A stretch of DNA of 64,000 nt from Brachynemurus nebulosus. Lineage: Eukaryota > Arthropoda > Insecta > Neuroptera > Myrmeleontidae. The stretch spans positions 40,634,108 through 40,698,107 of the forward strand of contig JAPWDM010000005.1 of NCBI GenBank assembly GCA_035578155.1, given 5' to 3'. A program made the position numbers and the translations under genes. Below are positions 48,566 through 61,302 of the stretch, piece after piece. The notes beneath the pieces are model-generated. The model saw only the letters and a program-made list of their open reading frames with translations, was not told where the DNA came from and made no database searches. Each line of letters opens with the position of its first letter. The first letter of the stretch is position 1.

Positions 48566-48940
48566 ATTGTAATCTCTTTTTTATATAACTCACTTGACTG
48601 TTAATCAGGTCACAGTGAATTCACTTTCAGTTATAGTAACAAATTGTTATTATTTTTGCTGTAATCTTGTTTAAAAAGTCGTGATTCGTTTATTATTCAA
48701 AATGAATTTTATTTAGAGCAGACGTAGTGATTTGAATTTTAAAATTAATAAATAATTTTTTGTAATTATATCTTCCATTTCAACATGGTAAACTCTTGAA
48801 AAATTACACCAAACATTCAATATAAGATACAAAAACAAACATAATTCACTCTGTCTCTCTCTCTCTCTTTCGGCGCAATAGGTACCACGACCACGGGTAC
48901 TTACAGTAAGTGTGCTGTAGAGCACATCGAGTACTTACAG

Positions 48941-49483
48941 TAGGGTTTCCGATCTCTGGCCAAAAAATATATCTTGTAGATCGATTCGAATCGTCAAACC
49001 AAAAATCGATGCAGGAGAAAATCGGCTTACAAAAGATCGATCTGACGAAAATCGATTCAATTTTTGTACTTACAGAAATTAAAAGTTTCTTATTGGGTCA
49101 TCACAAATCAGTTTAAAAAAGAAATTTTAATTTCCTTTGAAGATGAACTGCTGAATTTAATATGAATAAAATGGTTTCCAGTTTGCGCTAAAAGTGTCAC
49201 ATGAATCCAAAATTTGACTCAGTTTTCTATAAACGAATCACAAAAGTGGTAAAATTATTTGACAACATAAATAGTTAAAGTATATTTTACAATAATTTTG
49301 AACAAAATACCATATTTTTACCAAAAATATTCTAATTTAAATTCGAAAAGATCCATCTCCGATCCCGTAAATTTTTCACGATCTCTGTACCGATTTGGTC
49401 TCCAAAGAATCGATTCGAAAAATTGAAGATCGGCTCTCCAAGAATCGATTTTCGATAAAATCGAATCGAGATCGGAAACCCTA
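48941..49483. mobile_element. hAT-like MITE, perfect 8-bp duplication ACTTACAG
   Basis: The termini TAGGGTTTCCGATCTC and GAGATCGGAAACCCTA are perfect inverted repeats. ACTTACAG flanks both sides (48933-48940, 49484-49491). The outer 130 bp on each side are crowded with ATCGATT and AAGATCG words, a theme shared with the element at 21334 although the termini differ. Confidence 0.93.
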
Positions 49484-49559
49484 ACTTACAGTACCTACAC
49501 CTATTGTAAAAGAGAGCCAACAGTGTATTTTTTTTTTATTAGGAGTTGCACTGGTAAAA

Positions 49560-49612
49560 GAAACTGACGGATAATCGGATGACGGCTAATCGAGGTTCTA
49601 CTATACCAAAAT
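49560..49612. mobile_element. Tigger/pogo-like terminus relic
   Basis: ACTGACGGATAATCGGATGA then CGGCTAATCGAGGTTCTACTATA has the form of a right end of pogo/Tigger-type elements, with ...ATCGAGGTTCTACT...TA. No left partner was located. Confidence 0.45.
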
Positions 49613-50914
49613 ATTTTATATCCGTGGTAATATTCTAAAATCGAAATACGATTAATTAGAAAATATACCTATCCTGTATAATAGGTATGAATGTAGGTAT
49701 TAATTTTCAATACCCACTTTGAATTGTATAATTGCAGAGAAAAATAAAACTTTATTGTTCGTCCAGGAATCGTCTCCTTCTTATTGTCTACCTCTACACC
49801 TCTTACACGAATGTTCTCGGAATAACTTCAGTTTTCTTTCTATCATATTGAATAGTCTTATTCTGTACCTATTATTTCTGTTACAAATATGATTTGAGAT
49901 TTATATTCACACAATTAAGTTTATAATACAACATTTACTTTCCTAATATCCTTGATACGAGTAGTGGCAATGCAGACTTTATTTAGCTAAATGAACTCAA
50001 AACCGGATTATATGCGTTTAGTTCCAATTATATAAAAATCGTATTATTTTAAACTGTTTTATATATGTATTAAATTATGTGTATTTAATTATGGCTTGCA
50101 AAAGTCATGGCCACTCACATAGTCGGTTACCTACATGTGAACATTTATATGGCAATGCAATAATTGAATTATTTATGAAAATCAGAAGTGCAGCTAAAAA
50201 ATCTTTCTAAGGGATTTTTTTAAGAATATTTATAGCTATAGTCAAGCGATTTTGAAATGAGAGATCTTTCTTTGTTCTCGCAAGTGAAATGGGTAAAATA
50301 AATCAACCCATTGGCCTATGGTTCATAAGACACAAGTATTTGACAGATATTGACCTAAGTGCCCTTAAACCTTACCTTAAAAAGTCTTGACTAGACAGAA
50401 TCATTTTAAAGTGTGTTTTTCTGTACATATTTCAGTTTATTTTATGTCAGGTCTGAATTAATATTTCACGGGATACCGAAACGAAATGGTTACGCCACTG
50501 AAATTTATACAGATAAGCCACCTTCTACATTATAAAACAATTTATAAAACATTAAAATATTGTCTATATTAAGATTCAACGAAGGCGACAGTAAAACCTA
50601 CGCTCGTTTGTTGATTTACGTGTCGAATGAGTTTCTGTTTTTTTTAGAGGAAATTAAATTTCTCTTACATCTTCGTGAATTACTAAAAATTTCTTTCAGG
50701 AAAATCTTTAAAAATGTATATGTGGACTGTATTTTTTTAATGATAAATAAGAAGCTTTTTGTTACACAAGAATAATTATGTTTATATAGACTGCATTCGA
50801 ATTTCATTAAATTTTTCTTTTCTAATACAGAAAAAAAATTTTTAGGAAAATATCTTCCGCCATAGTGTTTTGGAAGGCAAATGGTAAGTTGTAAAGTTAG
50901 ATCTTTACTAAATA

Positions 50915-51162
50915 CGGGGCCGGATGTACACTAGGGGCACGCGGGGCACTGGCCCAAGGCAGTAAATTTTTAGGGGCGGCAAAATTTGTAACACTTATTT
51001 TCTAATAGAAAAATAAAAAATGGGAGCTTTTTTTTTGCTCGTCACTTATTTTTTGATAGGCAAGGTAAAAAAGTGGGTACATAAGAGGCATTTTTAAAAT
51101 TTTTATCAGGGGCGGCATTTTTCACAGTGCCCCGGGCGGCACTTAGGGTAAAATCGGCTCTG
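50915..51162. mobile_element. hAT-like MITE of the CAGGGCCGGATCT family, copy 2
   Basis: The ends CGGGGCCGGATGTAC and TCGGCTCTG are inverted. The flanks ACTAAATA/ACTAAATG agree at 7 of 8. The interior has GGGGCACGCGGGGCACTGGC, AGGGGCGGCAAAATTTG, GCTCGTCACTTATTTTTT and GCCCCGGGCGGCACTTAGGG. Confidence 0.9.
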
Positions 51163-52022
51163 ACTAAATGGAAACATTAACTAAACAGAACTCTCCTGTC
51201 AATTTAAACAAACACTTGAAAATTTGGTAAACTCGACTGTTTGAGTTTCTTTTCTTGATCCCAGTTAAAAAAGCTAAATCATTTTAACCAAAATTCGTCT
51301 TCAGTCAATGTCTCTGTTGACGGCGATTCCTTATTTCTGGATCATTTAATAAAATAAAAACCATCCACAAAGCTCAGATAAAAAATTCTTCCTTGCTAGA
51401 GATTTTATTCACTTGAAACATACATGTCGTTTTGGTTGAGTATTTCTAATTTGTTTATGTCTTGTTTTAATTTTTTTTCTCAATTTACCAGTGTTTTCAA
51501 CCTCAAAAACTAAACTATGTAGTTCGTTGGGTGGAAATTCAACATAAAACTCAACCGGCTTTAGAAAATAGTCAGTTTAATAAGTGTTATAAACAAGATG
51601 AACTAATGAAATAGAATAGAAATCATTCTGATACAATTACTGATTTAATTCCGTTAAAAACCAATTTTTAATTAATAAATAAGTGTTAATATGTATGTAT
51701 GTTGTTTAATTATTAAACAGTAACACAGTCATAATTAGTTCACCTTATTCACTATATTGTGTGTAAAAAGTGTCTTTTGATTAAAGTCATATGAAAATGT
51801 ATTATATAGCTATAGTAAACATTCGTATCAGTAAAACGTCAGTATTTGTATTACAGTCGTTGTCAGTTAAATTGGTAATTAATATTTTTATAAATTAGCA
51901 CATGGAAGTAATGTTTTGCTTTCATTTTCTACTAGAAATCTGTCGTTAAGATATACTGCTTAAAATTTTAATAATTGTTAAATTACTATGAACCTTGATT
52001 CGTTTTTTAGGATACCTGAATA

Positions 52023-52404
52023 CAGGGTCGGATCTAGGGGGCAGTGGGGATATGTGCCCCCCTGAAAGCTTTTAGGGGCGTTAAAAACGTAAGTTGAGGG
52101 GCGCCAAAACGGTGAAAATTCCAAATTAAAAATGTAAGAGTAGTTATATATTCCCTGAAAAACGAAGTGATGGGCATCAAAAAGAAAAAAAGGTCAACAC
52201 TGTCCATTTCTGATAGGGGCCACTTGAATCCAACTTGAATTCAAAAAATGTAGTGTTGACCTTTTTTTTGCTCATCACTTGGTTTTTGCAGGGAAAAATG
52301 TTTTAAATATCGCTGCGCCAAAATTTTTTATTTCCCATTTTTGCCACAGGGGGCACCAACAGAGAAGTTTTCGCCCCATACTAATAACTGTAGGTCCGGT
52401 CCTG
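52023..52404. mobile_element. hAT-like MITE of the CAGGGCCGGATCT family, copy 3, perfect 8-bp duplication
   Basis: The ends CAGGGTCGGATCTAGGGGGC and GGTCCGGTCCTG are inverted. Identical CCTGAATA flanks both sides (52015-52022, 52405-52412), the clearest target duplication of this family. An internal inverted pair (GGGCATCAAAAAGAAAAAAA-like at 52170, TTTTTTTTGCTCATCACTTG at 52262) is present. Confidence 0.92.
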
Positions 52405-52512
52405 CCTGAATAGTCAGATCTCTAATTGGGATAGATTTTCCTTGAGTGGATCACTGTTGGCCGAGATACATTAACTTGCCACTAAGTATTTTCTAGAAAG
52501 GTAGATCAAATA

Positions 52513-53095
52513 CAGCTGACCTCTTTTTTATGCGGTCCTTTTTTGTGCGATTTTTTTTTTTGATGCGATTTTTTATGCGGTTTTTAATAAAATGGCCGTT
52601 AAAATGCATAATATGAATCAAAATCAAGAGACAGTAAGAAACTTAAGCATTTACTATAATAATTTTGTTTGATAAAAATACTTTTTAACGGCTTTTAAGC
52701 ATTTAATCAATACATTGCATAAAAACATAAGCTATTGCATCATTTAATTTTTTTACAGATATGTATTTTTCAAAATTTTCATAATATTATAAAATTGAAA
52801 TAAAATATTTCTACGTGTAATTAATGTTTATTTTAACGTGTAATTGTTGTTTGTTACGTAATTAATTGTTTATAGAAGCAACTTCTAACGAAATTTCTAA
52901 GTTTTGAGCGTTTTGAGTTATGTTTTTTCGATGAAACTTTTTTTATGCGGTCCCGACCAACCGCATAAAAAAAGTTTTTTGTACAATCTGGATCGAACTA
53001 TACTTTTTATAGCTATTTATGATATTTTTGATTACATTTTTTTGTGCGATTTTTTTATGCGGTCCCTCTCCACCGCACAAAAAAAGGATCAACTG
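52513..53095. mobile_element. Pogo-like MITE built from TTTTTTATGCGGT words, TA target
   Basis: The left end CAGCTGACCTCTTTTTTATG then CGGTCC and right end CCGCACAAAAAAAGGATCAA then CTG are inverted. TA lies outside both ends. TTTTTT(A/G)TGCG(G/A)T occurs about nine times in both orientations. The CAG(T/C)TGACC start is typical of pogo/Tigger-type termini. It encodes nothing. Confidence 0.85.
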
Positions 53096-53854
53096 TACAT
53101 GTTATTGTCCTATATCCATTTTTCTTACGACGGCTAAGCCGTTTTTTTGAGTAGTAAATTTCTGTCAGTTTCATAAATTATACCACTGGCGTTTAATATA
53201 TTAGACGAAAATTATAGTTTAATCAAATTTGTCAAGTGCGTATTTTAGAAAATATGAGGTAAAAACGTAAAACCGAATTTTTTGGGGGTTTTTACGTCTA
53301 CCTTATATTTCTGCATGACCTGCGCTGATAACCGTTTAATATAGAAAACACTATCCAATTAATATTGTATAAAGGTTGTGATCCAGAAAGGAATTTTTCA
53401 ATTGTGTTATATGTGATGACGAGTTAATTATTCGAAAACTAGATCGTAATTGGTTGGAAATTTAAGTACATAGACCGTAAAACGGAATAACGAAAGACAA
53501 CGGGGTAAGTAGGGATAAAACGAATAAATAACCTGACCGAATAAAAGCCAAAAATCTGGATGACCTGCCTAATATGTATAGTCAGCGAAATAATTTTGGC
53601 TATCAGTGACCCATGAACATTGTGCTAACAATTTGCTTTTCCCAACACTACCACCATTATAATAATATTAAATATTATTCAAGACTGATGCTATTTGAGA
53701 AACAGAAACGCAATTGAGTTAGCTTTTACTTAATTTGATTCATTGTTCATTTTTAATTGACTACGACTATAATATTTCAATAATTCCATTAAAGATAATT
53801 CCACCTCTGTTTCTATTGTAAACACTAAACTTTACCATTACTTGTATTACGTTC

Positions 53855-54218
53855 AGTTAGTCGGTTTAGTGCACCTCTTGGTGACCGCGCGATGGTTTGA
53901 GTTTTTTTGTAGTTGTCGTGTATCGTGTTATACAATCCGCGACTCAATCAACAATCAGCGTATTGTTAAATCGCAAGTTTTTTTTCTTTTTCAATTACAT
54001 TCGATACAGAAACAGTTGTTTTCTGATATACATTAATTTTTATTAGTTTTTTTTTTTTGTGTCTGTAAGCATTTTCTGCATTAAAACTTGTTTATGGTGA
54101 CTTTTATAAAGTGACTTATGTGATTTAAAACAGTTTTTGAGAGATAAACGTTTTGAGTGACACTGTTTAAATTGAAATAATCGAGTTACAATGAAACATA
54201 AAAGTTTGGACATTTCAG
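53855..54218 (+). promoter_or_regulatory. Candidate promoter and first exon
   Basis: TTCAGTTAGTCGG at 53852 fits an arthropod initiator (A of TCAGT at 53855) with no TATA box. It leads into a locally GC-richer, repeat-free 80 bp containing GCACCTCTTGGTGACCGCGC. The first ATG that runs into a good donor is at 54191: ATGAAACATAAAAGTTTGGA then CATTTCAG|GTATAC. It would encode MKHKSLDIS plus one base. If real, this could be an alternative spire start or the start of another plus-strand gene. No expression evidence is available from sequence. Confidence 0.25.
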
Positions 54219-54511
54219 GTATACATTCTTTTACAATATTTTTAATAATAATAAAAAAAAATACTTATAAAAAATTAAATAGAATTGGAAATTCATTGTT
54301 ATTACATTTTGAAAACTTTCTGTGTTATCTTACATTTTCATGACATTTTCTTAATTTTCTTTAGATATTGTTTACTTTTTAAGACAATTTAGTATACTCA
54401 AGTGTAAAACCAACAGTATTTTGTAAACAGTACAGTGCAAAATAAGTTACAAAATAAACAAAGTAACAGATAAAGAGCAAATATTTTTGTCATTTATCTT
54501 GTAGTATTTTT

Positions 54512-54760
54512 AGGGTTCCGAAGAAAAAAATCTGCGAACCTTGATTTCGTCGTGTTCGTCCGTTAATCATACCCCCATAATTCCTACATCATTCAGCCCA
54601 TCAACATAAAATTTTGCAGGTAGACATAATTATACTAGAGGTGTATGTCTCAATGAATAAGTTTCCGTGATTTCTTGAGGTACTTTCCCGTTGGTAAAAG
54701 TGGGGATGAAAATTTTGTTCACGTACTACATCGTGTAATATATATTATCAGAAAGATCTC
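54512..54760. repeat. Dispersed repeat with a TAGGGTTCCGAAGAA start
   Basis: TAGGGTTCCGAAGAAAAAAA then CGTCGTGTTCGTCCGTTAAT resembles a class of insect repeats carrying GGGTTCCG(T)A and GTCCGTCC-like text; compare GTGTTCCGTAC at 21031. No coding content. Confidence 0.45.
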
Positions 54761-54798
54761 GTAAAGTTCTTCCCCTATCATTTTTTCATTTTTAAAAC

Positions 54799-54995
54799 CA
54801 GGGCCGACGAGAGAAATGAAGGACCTCCGGGCACAACAAAAAATTTTCAAACATTTTTCCCCAAAAATATAATTGACTAGTCAAAAAAAACGTCGTTTGA
54901 CTTTCTATGGGCCCCTAATGGAGGCTGCGGCCTCCTTTTTTAGACCCGGCCGCCCGGGCATTTGCCTCACCTGCCCTGACCTCTCGCAGGCCCTG
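54799..54995. mobile_element. hAT-like MITE, CAGGGCCGACGAGAG ends
   Basis: CAGGGCCGACGAGAG and CTCTCGCAGGCCCTG are inverted. The flanks TTTAAAAC/TTTAAACC agree at 7 of 8. GC-rich right half (GACCCGGCCGCCCGGGCATT). Related in style, but not in detail, to the CAGGGCCGGATCT family. Confidence 0.88.
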
Positions 54996-55317
54996 TTTAA
55001 ACCACATTTGCAAAATATTTAGCTTCAAAGTGAAATGTGTGCTGCCCTCTCTCTCTCTGTACCATTACGAGTCACGTAAAGAAAAACAAAATGAGAAAGT
55101 GATTCCTAGTAAATGAAATTTTGTATGGAGGTATGTTTTGACATTAGAAAATATCCTTTAAGAATCTAAGTCTAGATCATTAGGGCAAATGCTTGAAAAC
55201 GAACAAAATTTTCATTTCCCGTTATCGTAAACTTTTTGGTTAATACACATACATTAATAATATTTGTTCGCTGGACTATACTCAACATTTTTAAAGAAAA
55301 TATTTTTCTTTAGGTGA

Positions 55318-55505
55318 GACAGGCCCCCAAGAAGGTGGAGTAGCTGGAGTTGTAGTTCCCGGGCCCGAGGTAGAATAAGGGCCCTCTGCGGTTGGTAGGA
55401 GCCTGGCAAAAAGTAAAAACTTTTTTTTGCTCGTCACTTATTTTTTCAGGGAAAAATTTTTAAAAGATTTATTCCCGGGACCTGTCATTTCTTTCCATGG
55501 CCCAA
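55318..55505. mobile_element. Degenerate CAGGGCCGG-family copy
   Basis: GTTCCCGGGCCCGAGGTAGA and TTTTTTTTGCTCGTCACTTA then TTTTTTCAGGGAAAAA match the interior of the copies at 45870 and 50915. Clean ends were not found. Confidence 0.55.
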
Positions 55506-56462
55506 ACTAATTTATCATATATAGGTACCTAATTGATTATCAAAGTAAAACAGTTTTAACATAATTATATCAAGTAGCATTGTCAATATAAATTGGCTAT
55601 TTTTATGGTAAACCGTAAAAAGTATTTTATTCCAATAACTCTGGTAAACTCTAGTTACTAAGAAACCGTAACTTAATAGGTTACTTTTGGTGCCTTTTTT
55701 TACCTTGATTAAAGAAAGGTTCTTACATTCATCTGTATCTTCAAAGAATATGTAATGATTTGTCAAAAGATTTTCATTTTTGGCTTGAGTCTGTTTCGAT
55801 TAGATATACTTTTCAGCCAAGTTTCCATATCATTGAGTACTCAAAAACCCCTGAAAACTTAAAAGCAAATAAATCATATACAAAAGAGAAGATTCTCGTC
55901 TATCAATTCGTGATTTTTGTGTCCATCAATTTTATTTTTTGTTAAAAATTTCACATTCTTCCCATGATAAACGTATCTTTTATACAGTTCCGACTAGCAC
56001 TTGAAGGTCAGATAAACATTTTTTTGCCTAGCAACTCTGTTTGACATTATGATGTTAGAAATATCATTTCCTGGTTTATAATCGTCTTCCTGCAAGTGAT
56101 ACTCTTAATGTACTCATATAAATATTAAACTAATTAAAGAATCAGGTCAGCTATTAAATTACAAAGCTCCGTTTGTTGCCAGCTGCATCTTTTAATTTAA
56201 TTCTGATAGATAAATATCATACGCTTTAATCAAAGATAATTTCAATTACATTTTTATGGTTTCCTATAAAATTTTTCCTTAATTCGATTTGAATTTTTCC
56301 GGTAAATGACTAATTAATTGTATAAGTGCTTCAGTTTGAGCGTTATTGCTACCAGTGTGGGATTAACTTATAAAATGATTACCTAAAACTATAACTTTTA
56401 TGTAGATTAACTGAACATTATGTAATAGATTGTTTAACATTTTACCTACACTTAAGATTAAA

Positions 56463-56775
56463 TACCCCTGTCGCAGCATCCTGCATAACATAGCGAATTT
56501 CCATTTACAAAAGTACGTTTTCCTCGGAAACTAGTTGATATAGAGTAATTGTAAATAAAAAGAACCTTTATGTGATTTTTCCGCATCATTCCGCCAAATT
56601 TTTTTCGTGAAATGAAATTTTTCGTGAAAAAAATTTGGGGGAATGAGGCGGAAAAATCACATAAAGAAGGTTTTTTTTATTTACAATTACTCTATCAATT
56701 AGTTTCCGAGAAAAACGTACTTTTGTAAATGGAAATTCGCTATGTTATGCAGGATGCTGCGACAGGGGTATTTTA
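56463..56775. mobile_element. Palindromic derivative of the microsatellite MITE
   Basis: TACCCCTGTCGCAGCATCCT then GCATAACATAGCGAATTTCC runs inward about 150 bp and is then repeated as its own reverse complement to 56775. The element is therefore two left ends joined head to head around TTTTTTTCGTGAAATGAAAT. The arms are nearly identical, implying a recent origin. Confidence 0.92.
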
Positions 56776-56829
56776 AATAAATATTGAAGCATCAACACAA
56801 AAAGTACTTGGCTCCATTTTTACAGATAT

Positions 56830-57136
56830 CTCCATAAAATAATAAATTGACTTTTTTTTTATTTTCTCAAAAACTAGCTAACCTAGAATAATAGTTCAAA
56901 AACCTTTTTATGTGATTTTTTCCGTCTTTGCAATGGTGTAAAAAAATGTGGCAAAAACTTTTAAATTATAGCAAATTTTGGCAAAAAACAAATTTTTTGC
57001 AAGAACAGAAACCATGTTCCTCGCATCCGACATGTCTGGCTGAAGAACTTATCCAAGATTTTTGGACTTCCAACGTTCTCACCAAATTTCGTAAACCTAG
57101 GACATTTCGTTCGAGAGTTATCGTGCTGATACATAA

Positions 57137-57216
<80 letters not shown>

Positions 57217-57335
57217 TTTAGTGAATATTATTTTCGGTTTCTAGGGACCTCAAAACAAATTTCTGCCATAGTGCCGAGCTCAAGTTGCGTCATGAAACCT
57301 ACTGTAATAGCTGAATTTCCATTCTGGAAATTCGC
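56830..57335 (+). mobile_element. Microsatellite-bearing MITE, copy 4 (left end diverged)
   Basis: TCTTTGCAATGGTGTAAAAA, CCATGTTCCTCGCATCCGAC, CGTTCGAGAGTTATCGTGCT, the (AT)n tract at 57140-57213, GACCTCAAAACAAATTTCTG and GAATTTCCATTCTGGAAATT then CGCTA follow the order of copy 3. Confidence 0.8.
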
Positions 57336-57800
57336 TAATAAAGTGGCTGAGGCTAGGGTTCATTGTGATTTGATGAATTGATGAAAACTTGACACATTAG
57401 AGAAGCGTCTTTTACTTACTGCTAAATTATATCTTGTCTCAAAATTGTTCCTAACTCCTGATTATATTATTTTTTGTTTTCAAACTTGCAGTATGTTTTG
57501 AATTTATGCCGTTACGTCACTTCGGAAAAAAATTTCCCTTTTTTATTATTGGTTCTAAGGATGTATTAATATCTCTAGAATTTCTAGAGCAGTAACACTC
57601 AAATTAAAGCACTTACACAATTTATTAGCCACTAACCGGAAAATTAAAACAGAATTGCTGAAGAATTTTATAGGAAACCATAAAAATTTAATCGTAATCA
57701 TCTTTGATTAAAGTGCATAATATCTATCAGTATTAAATTAAAAGATTCAACTGACTACAGACGCAGTTTTATAATTTAATAGTTGACCTAATTCTTTAAT

Positions 57801-60368
57801 TAGAAACTTACTTTTCAAAATTTTTTTTTGGTAGCGCTTACAAGCACAGTCAGTCCATAAATCCTAAATACGGTGTTGATCTTATTATACAAAATATCTA
57901 CAAAATTTACTCTTAACCAAAGTAAAATGAAAAAAAAAAACATTAAGCGTATTGAACATAAGCATAAAAAATTTACAACTTTTAAACTAATGAAAATCAC
58001 ATACTACTCAACTTTACACAACCTTACAATTTGTAAGCCTAGTAACACTTCGTAGTTTTTCGTTAAATTTCGTTAAAAATTTCACTGTCAAGTCTAAAAT
58101 CTATTTGCCACCCACTTGAAAATTATAGAATAGCCATTGGGCAATTAAAGAGTAAACATGAGCAATATTATCAACGTGCTTTTCATTTTCAGTCTAATAA
58201 AATAAGCAAAATCACCAATTACATTACTAATAATTCATTTCACATATACGAACCACTTATTTGCCGGAAATTTAAAACTGGTTTTCGGACCATTTAGTAC
58301 TACTAACCGTACTTATACACGTAAAGATGCACATGGACTAGATAGGCGTAAATATACAGCATGACACAGTTTAGTCATATACTTAATAAATTATAAGAAA
58401 TCAAATAGCAAAATACGTACGTAATGAGTGAATAATTTAAACACGCTGTATAGACTTCTCTACACTGTAACATTTTTTTTTTTTTTTTTGGTACATTTAA
58501 AAATTAATTTACAATCGAATTACATTCGTAAACCGAATATAAATTGAGAATGTGTTCTTAATTTTGTGTTTTTATAAATTTCGTTTCATTAAAACTCTCG
58601 TTGTAACGATTTCACTTAGGTATTATTTATTTAATTTTTTGTATTAATAATTTTTTCTTGATCATTATTTACAAATAGATGTTTAAATGCGTTATAATTC
58701 TTTGACAATTAAAAAGATATTCGGGAAAATGAGACTGAATATAATTGACAAAAAGTGAAATTGGAATAGATAGTTTTGAGAACTGTTTTAAATTAATTCA
58801 TTCAGAGAATTTTAGTTGAAATATTTTCTTTGAATCGATATAGGTACAAAAAATCCTGCAAATGCCTGTTAAACATGCATTACGACAGGATTTCGCATCT
58901 AGTATCTATAATTTTTCACAATTCTGGGGATAAAATATTTCTGGTATTTTTTAATGTTGAAATTAACCGTAAATATGATTATCTAAACCTTTTACTTTCT
59001 AGATGAGTTAAAAAATATCAATAACAGTTTTAAAAAAAAGCGGCACTGTCTATTAAATTGCGAAAGGTTCGTCGTTGATGATTTAAAAGTGATCAAGTGT
59101 AGGTTGGCCACTCAGTGCAATGATAGACGTGAATTTATAAGGATTTTGTTGTTATACGACGAAATTCTAAAACAAAAAACCGAATAATGACAGTTTTTAA
59201 AAAAGTGGATTTTCCCACCGACTTTGTTTTACGTGGTTTTTGGTAGACAATTAAAAAGAAAAATAATTTTCATACATAAAAGTAATGATTGCTTTCGACA
59301 GACGCTCTCAATAATGCTAAATTTGTTCAAAAGATTGAATAAAATTTTTTCGAAAGTTATATCCCCACTATAGCTTCGCGTTCTTCATCGTCATATTTCA
59401 TTTTATTCTTCCTGATTAATGCCAAAAATTAAAAAGAAAATTCTGTTAAATTTTTCTGTCCAGTACGTGTAGTTGTTTAATTCTTATTAACTATTTGAAA
59501 ATGACATTATTGAGAAATGTTTTATTTTTGTTGTTTACTAATTAATTTATGAAGCGATTAAAAATTTCGTTGTTGCTATATACATAAAAACCTTATTGCT
59601 ATATACAATTACAAATACGTAAGTAAGTGAATGAAGTGAGTTTTATTTGAATATTGATAAGCCAAAATAAAATTTCAATATTTAATTTTATCAAATATTT
59701 TATCAGTGAATTTATTTTTTATAAATATATCATTGTTTATGTGAATTTAACATTAGCAGTGTTTTGTATATTTATTCCAAGCAAAAAAAATTCCAAAAAT
59801 TGAATTTAAAAACAAGAAAATTAGCGTATTCAGATAGCTATGATCACATAGATCACATCATCGATCATTGAATCCACTTTCAAAAACCTAATTAATAAAT
59901 ATGCCCAAAAAAATTTATAGATAAATATCAAGAAACGGAAACCATATGTTTTTCATCTTTTTTTTTAAAGAAAGTAAGATACCAAATTTTTGGTAATTTA
60001 AGTATTGATTAACAGATAAGATGCCACAATGTTAAAGGTTGTGACAAAATTTATAAAAAGATCTCTGTGCTCTCATGAAAACCAGTTAATTTATTTAGCA
60101 CTAGTGAAAGTAAAAAGTTTATTTACAAAAATTCACAACAAAAAACAAAATTATTAATGACCTCGATCGTTCAGTAGATGAATTTTGGAAAAATCAGAAC
60201 TAAAGACCTCGTTTCTTTGTGTAGTTTATTTTTGGAGTTAGGCCGTTTAAAAGTCAGGAAGCAGATAAATTATATTTTTAAATTTTTTTTTTTTTATTTG
60301 GTAATAATTTTAGTATCAGTAGATAATGGAATTAAAACTTTACGTAATAAGTAATTATTACAGATTTA
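57801..60368. other. Gene-free AT-rich stretch
   Basis: No exon or clear mobile element was recognised. 58085-58140 and 58255-58280 carry GCCACCCACTTGAAAATTATAG and TTGCCGGAAATTTAAAACTG, distantly similar to the arm region near 57625. They may be remains of the same family. Confidence 0.4.
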
Positions 60369-61302
60369 CCGTGAAATGGTCTTGACTCGGTCAGGGGTTG
60401 TTGACTCGGTCACCCATGTCGCGATTGGTAAAAACATTTGTTATTAAGAGACCAGACAACCTAACCTTTCACAATGGGTCTCGTTTTCATCGTTTGTAAA
60501 CACTCTAAGCAGCTGTAAATGTCTTTCAACTCTGATTGGTTTGTCTAAAATATAATCCCAGGTTGACCAAATAACCTAAAAACAGCCACGAAATATTTTT
60601 GTCTGGTTAAGGCATACATAATCGGACATTGAATAATAAATCGAAAGGAGACGGTTTTATTCGATTCTAATTTTAATCGGCATCAATATTTTGATAGGTG
60701 TATAACCGTATCCTTAACAACAACAAAAATATTCGGCATAAACAAATTCTATTGTTGACTCGGTCACTCTCACTTTTAATGAGAAATCTTTTTTCTTTTA
60801 AATTGAAATGTTCGTTTGATGGATATAACATAATTTAAGATGTTAAAATAGGCCTATGTTATTTTATTACATCATACTAATTTGTAACTCTATGTTAACC
60901 AGTAAAATATCTTAGTCTTATGTGGTGTGCCATTGATTTTTTTCCATATTTTTTACATCTGACTTTGCAAGCTTTGCAACTAATCACCAACTGTTGTAAA
61001 CAAGCTATGGTAGCTATGGTGTCTAAATATATCCTCGAATTCGGACTGAAAAGGTTAGTTTCGACGTTGTAATGCAATTTAAGTAGATGACCGACTCAAC
61101 AACATTTTTCCATGTTGACTCGGTCACTTTTGTTTATTTTTTATTATTTTTATTTACACACACAAATAGGTTAAAGGGTCAGGGATATAATAAAGGAAAC
61201 ATACTTTATGAGATAGAAACGTATTTATTGATGTATTAAACAGCAGGAAGGAGTTATAGCTAAAAATAGTAAAAAAGTGACCGAGTCAAGACCATTTCAC
61301 GG
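60369..61302. mobile_element. TIR element with repeated TTGACTCGGTCA boxes, TA target
   Basis: The ends CCGTGAAATGGTCTTGACTC then GGTCA and TGACCGAGTCAAGACCATTT then CACGG are perfect inverted repeats, bordered by TA. The 12-base word TTGACTCGGTCA (TGAC-N3-GTCA core) occurs at both ends and additionally at about 60403, 60754 and 61113. The 934 bp contain no convincing protein. Confidence 0.88.

Larger units (their letters stand above)
56130..57800. mobile_element. TIR element, about 220-bp arms, hosting two nested MITEs
   Basis: The left arm 56130-56355 and right arm 57590-57800 are diverged reverse complements. They share TAATTAAAGAATCAGGTCAG, CTTTTAATTTAATTCTGATA, TTTAATCAAAGATAAT and TTTTATGGTTTCCTATAAAA. 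The interior holds two copies of the microsatellite MITE family (56463-56775 and 56830-57335). No transposase is seen. Confidence 0.85.
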
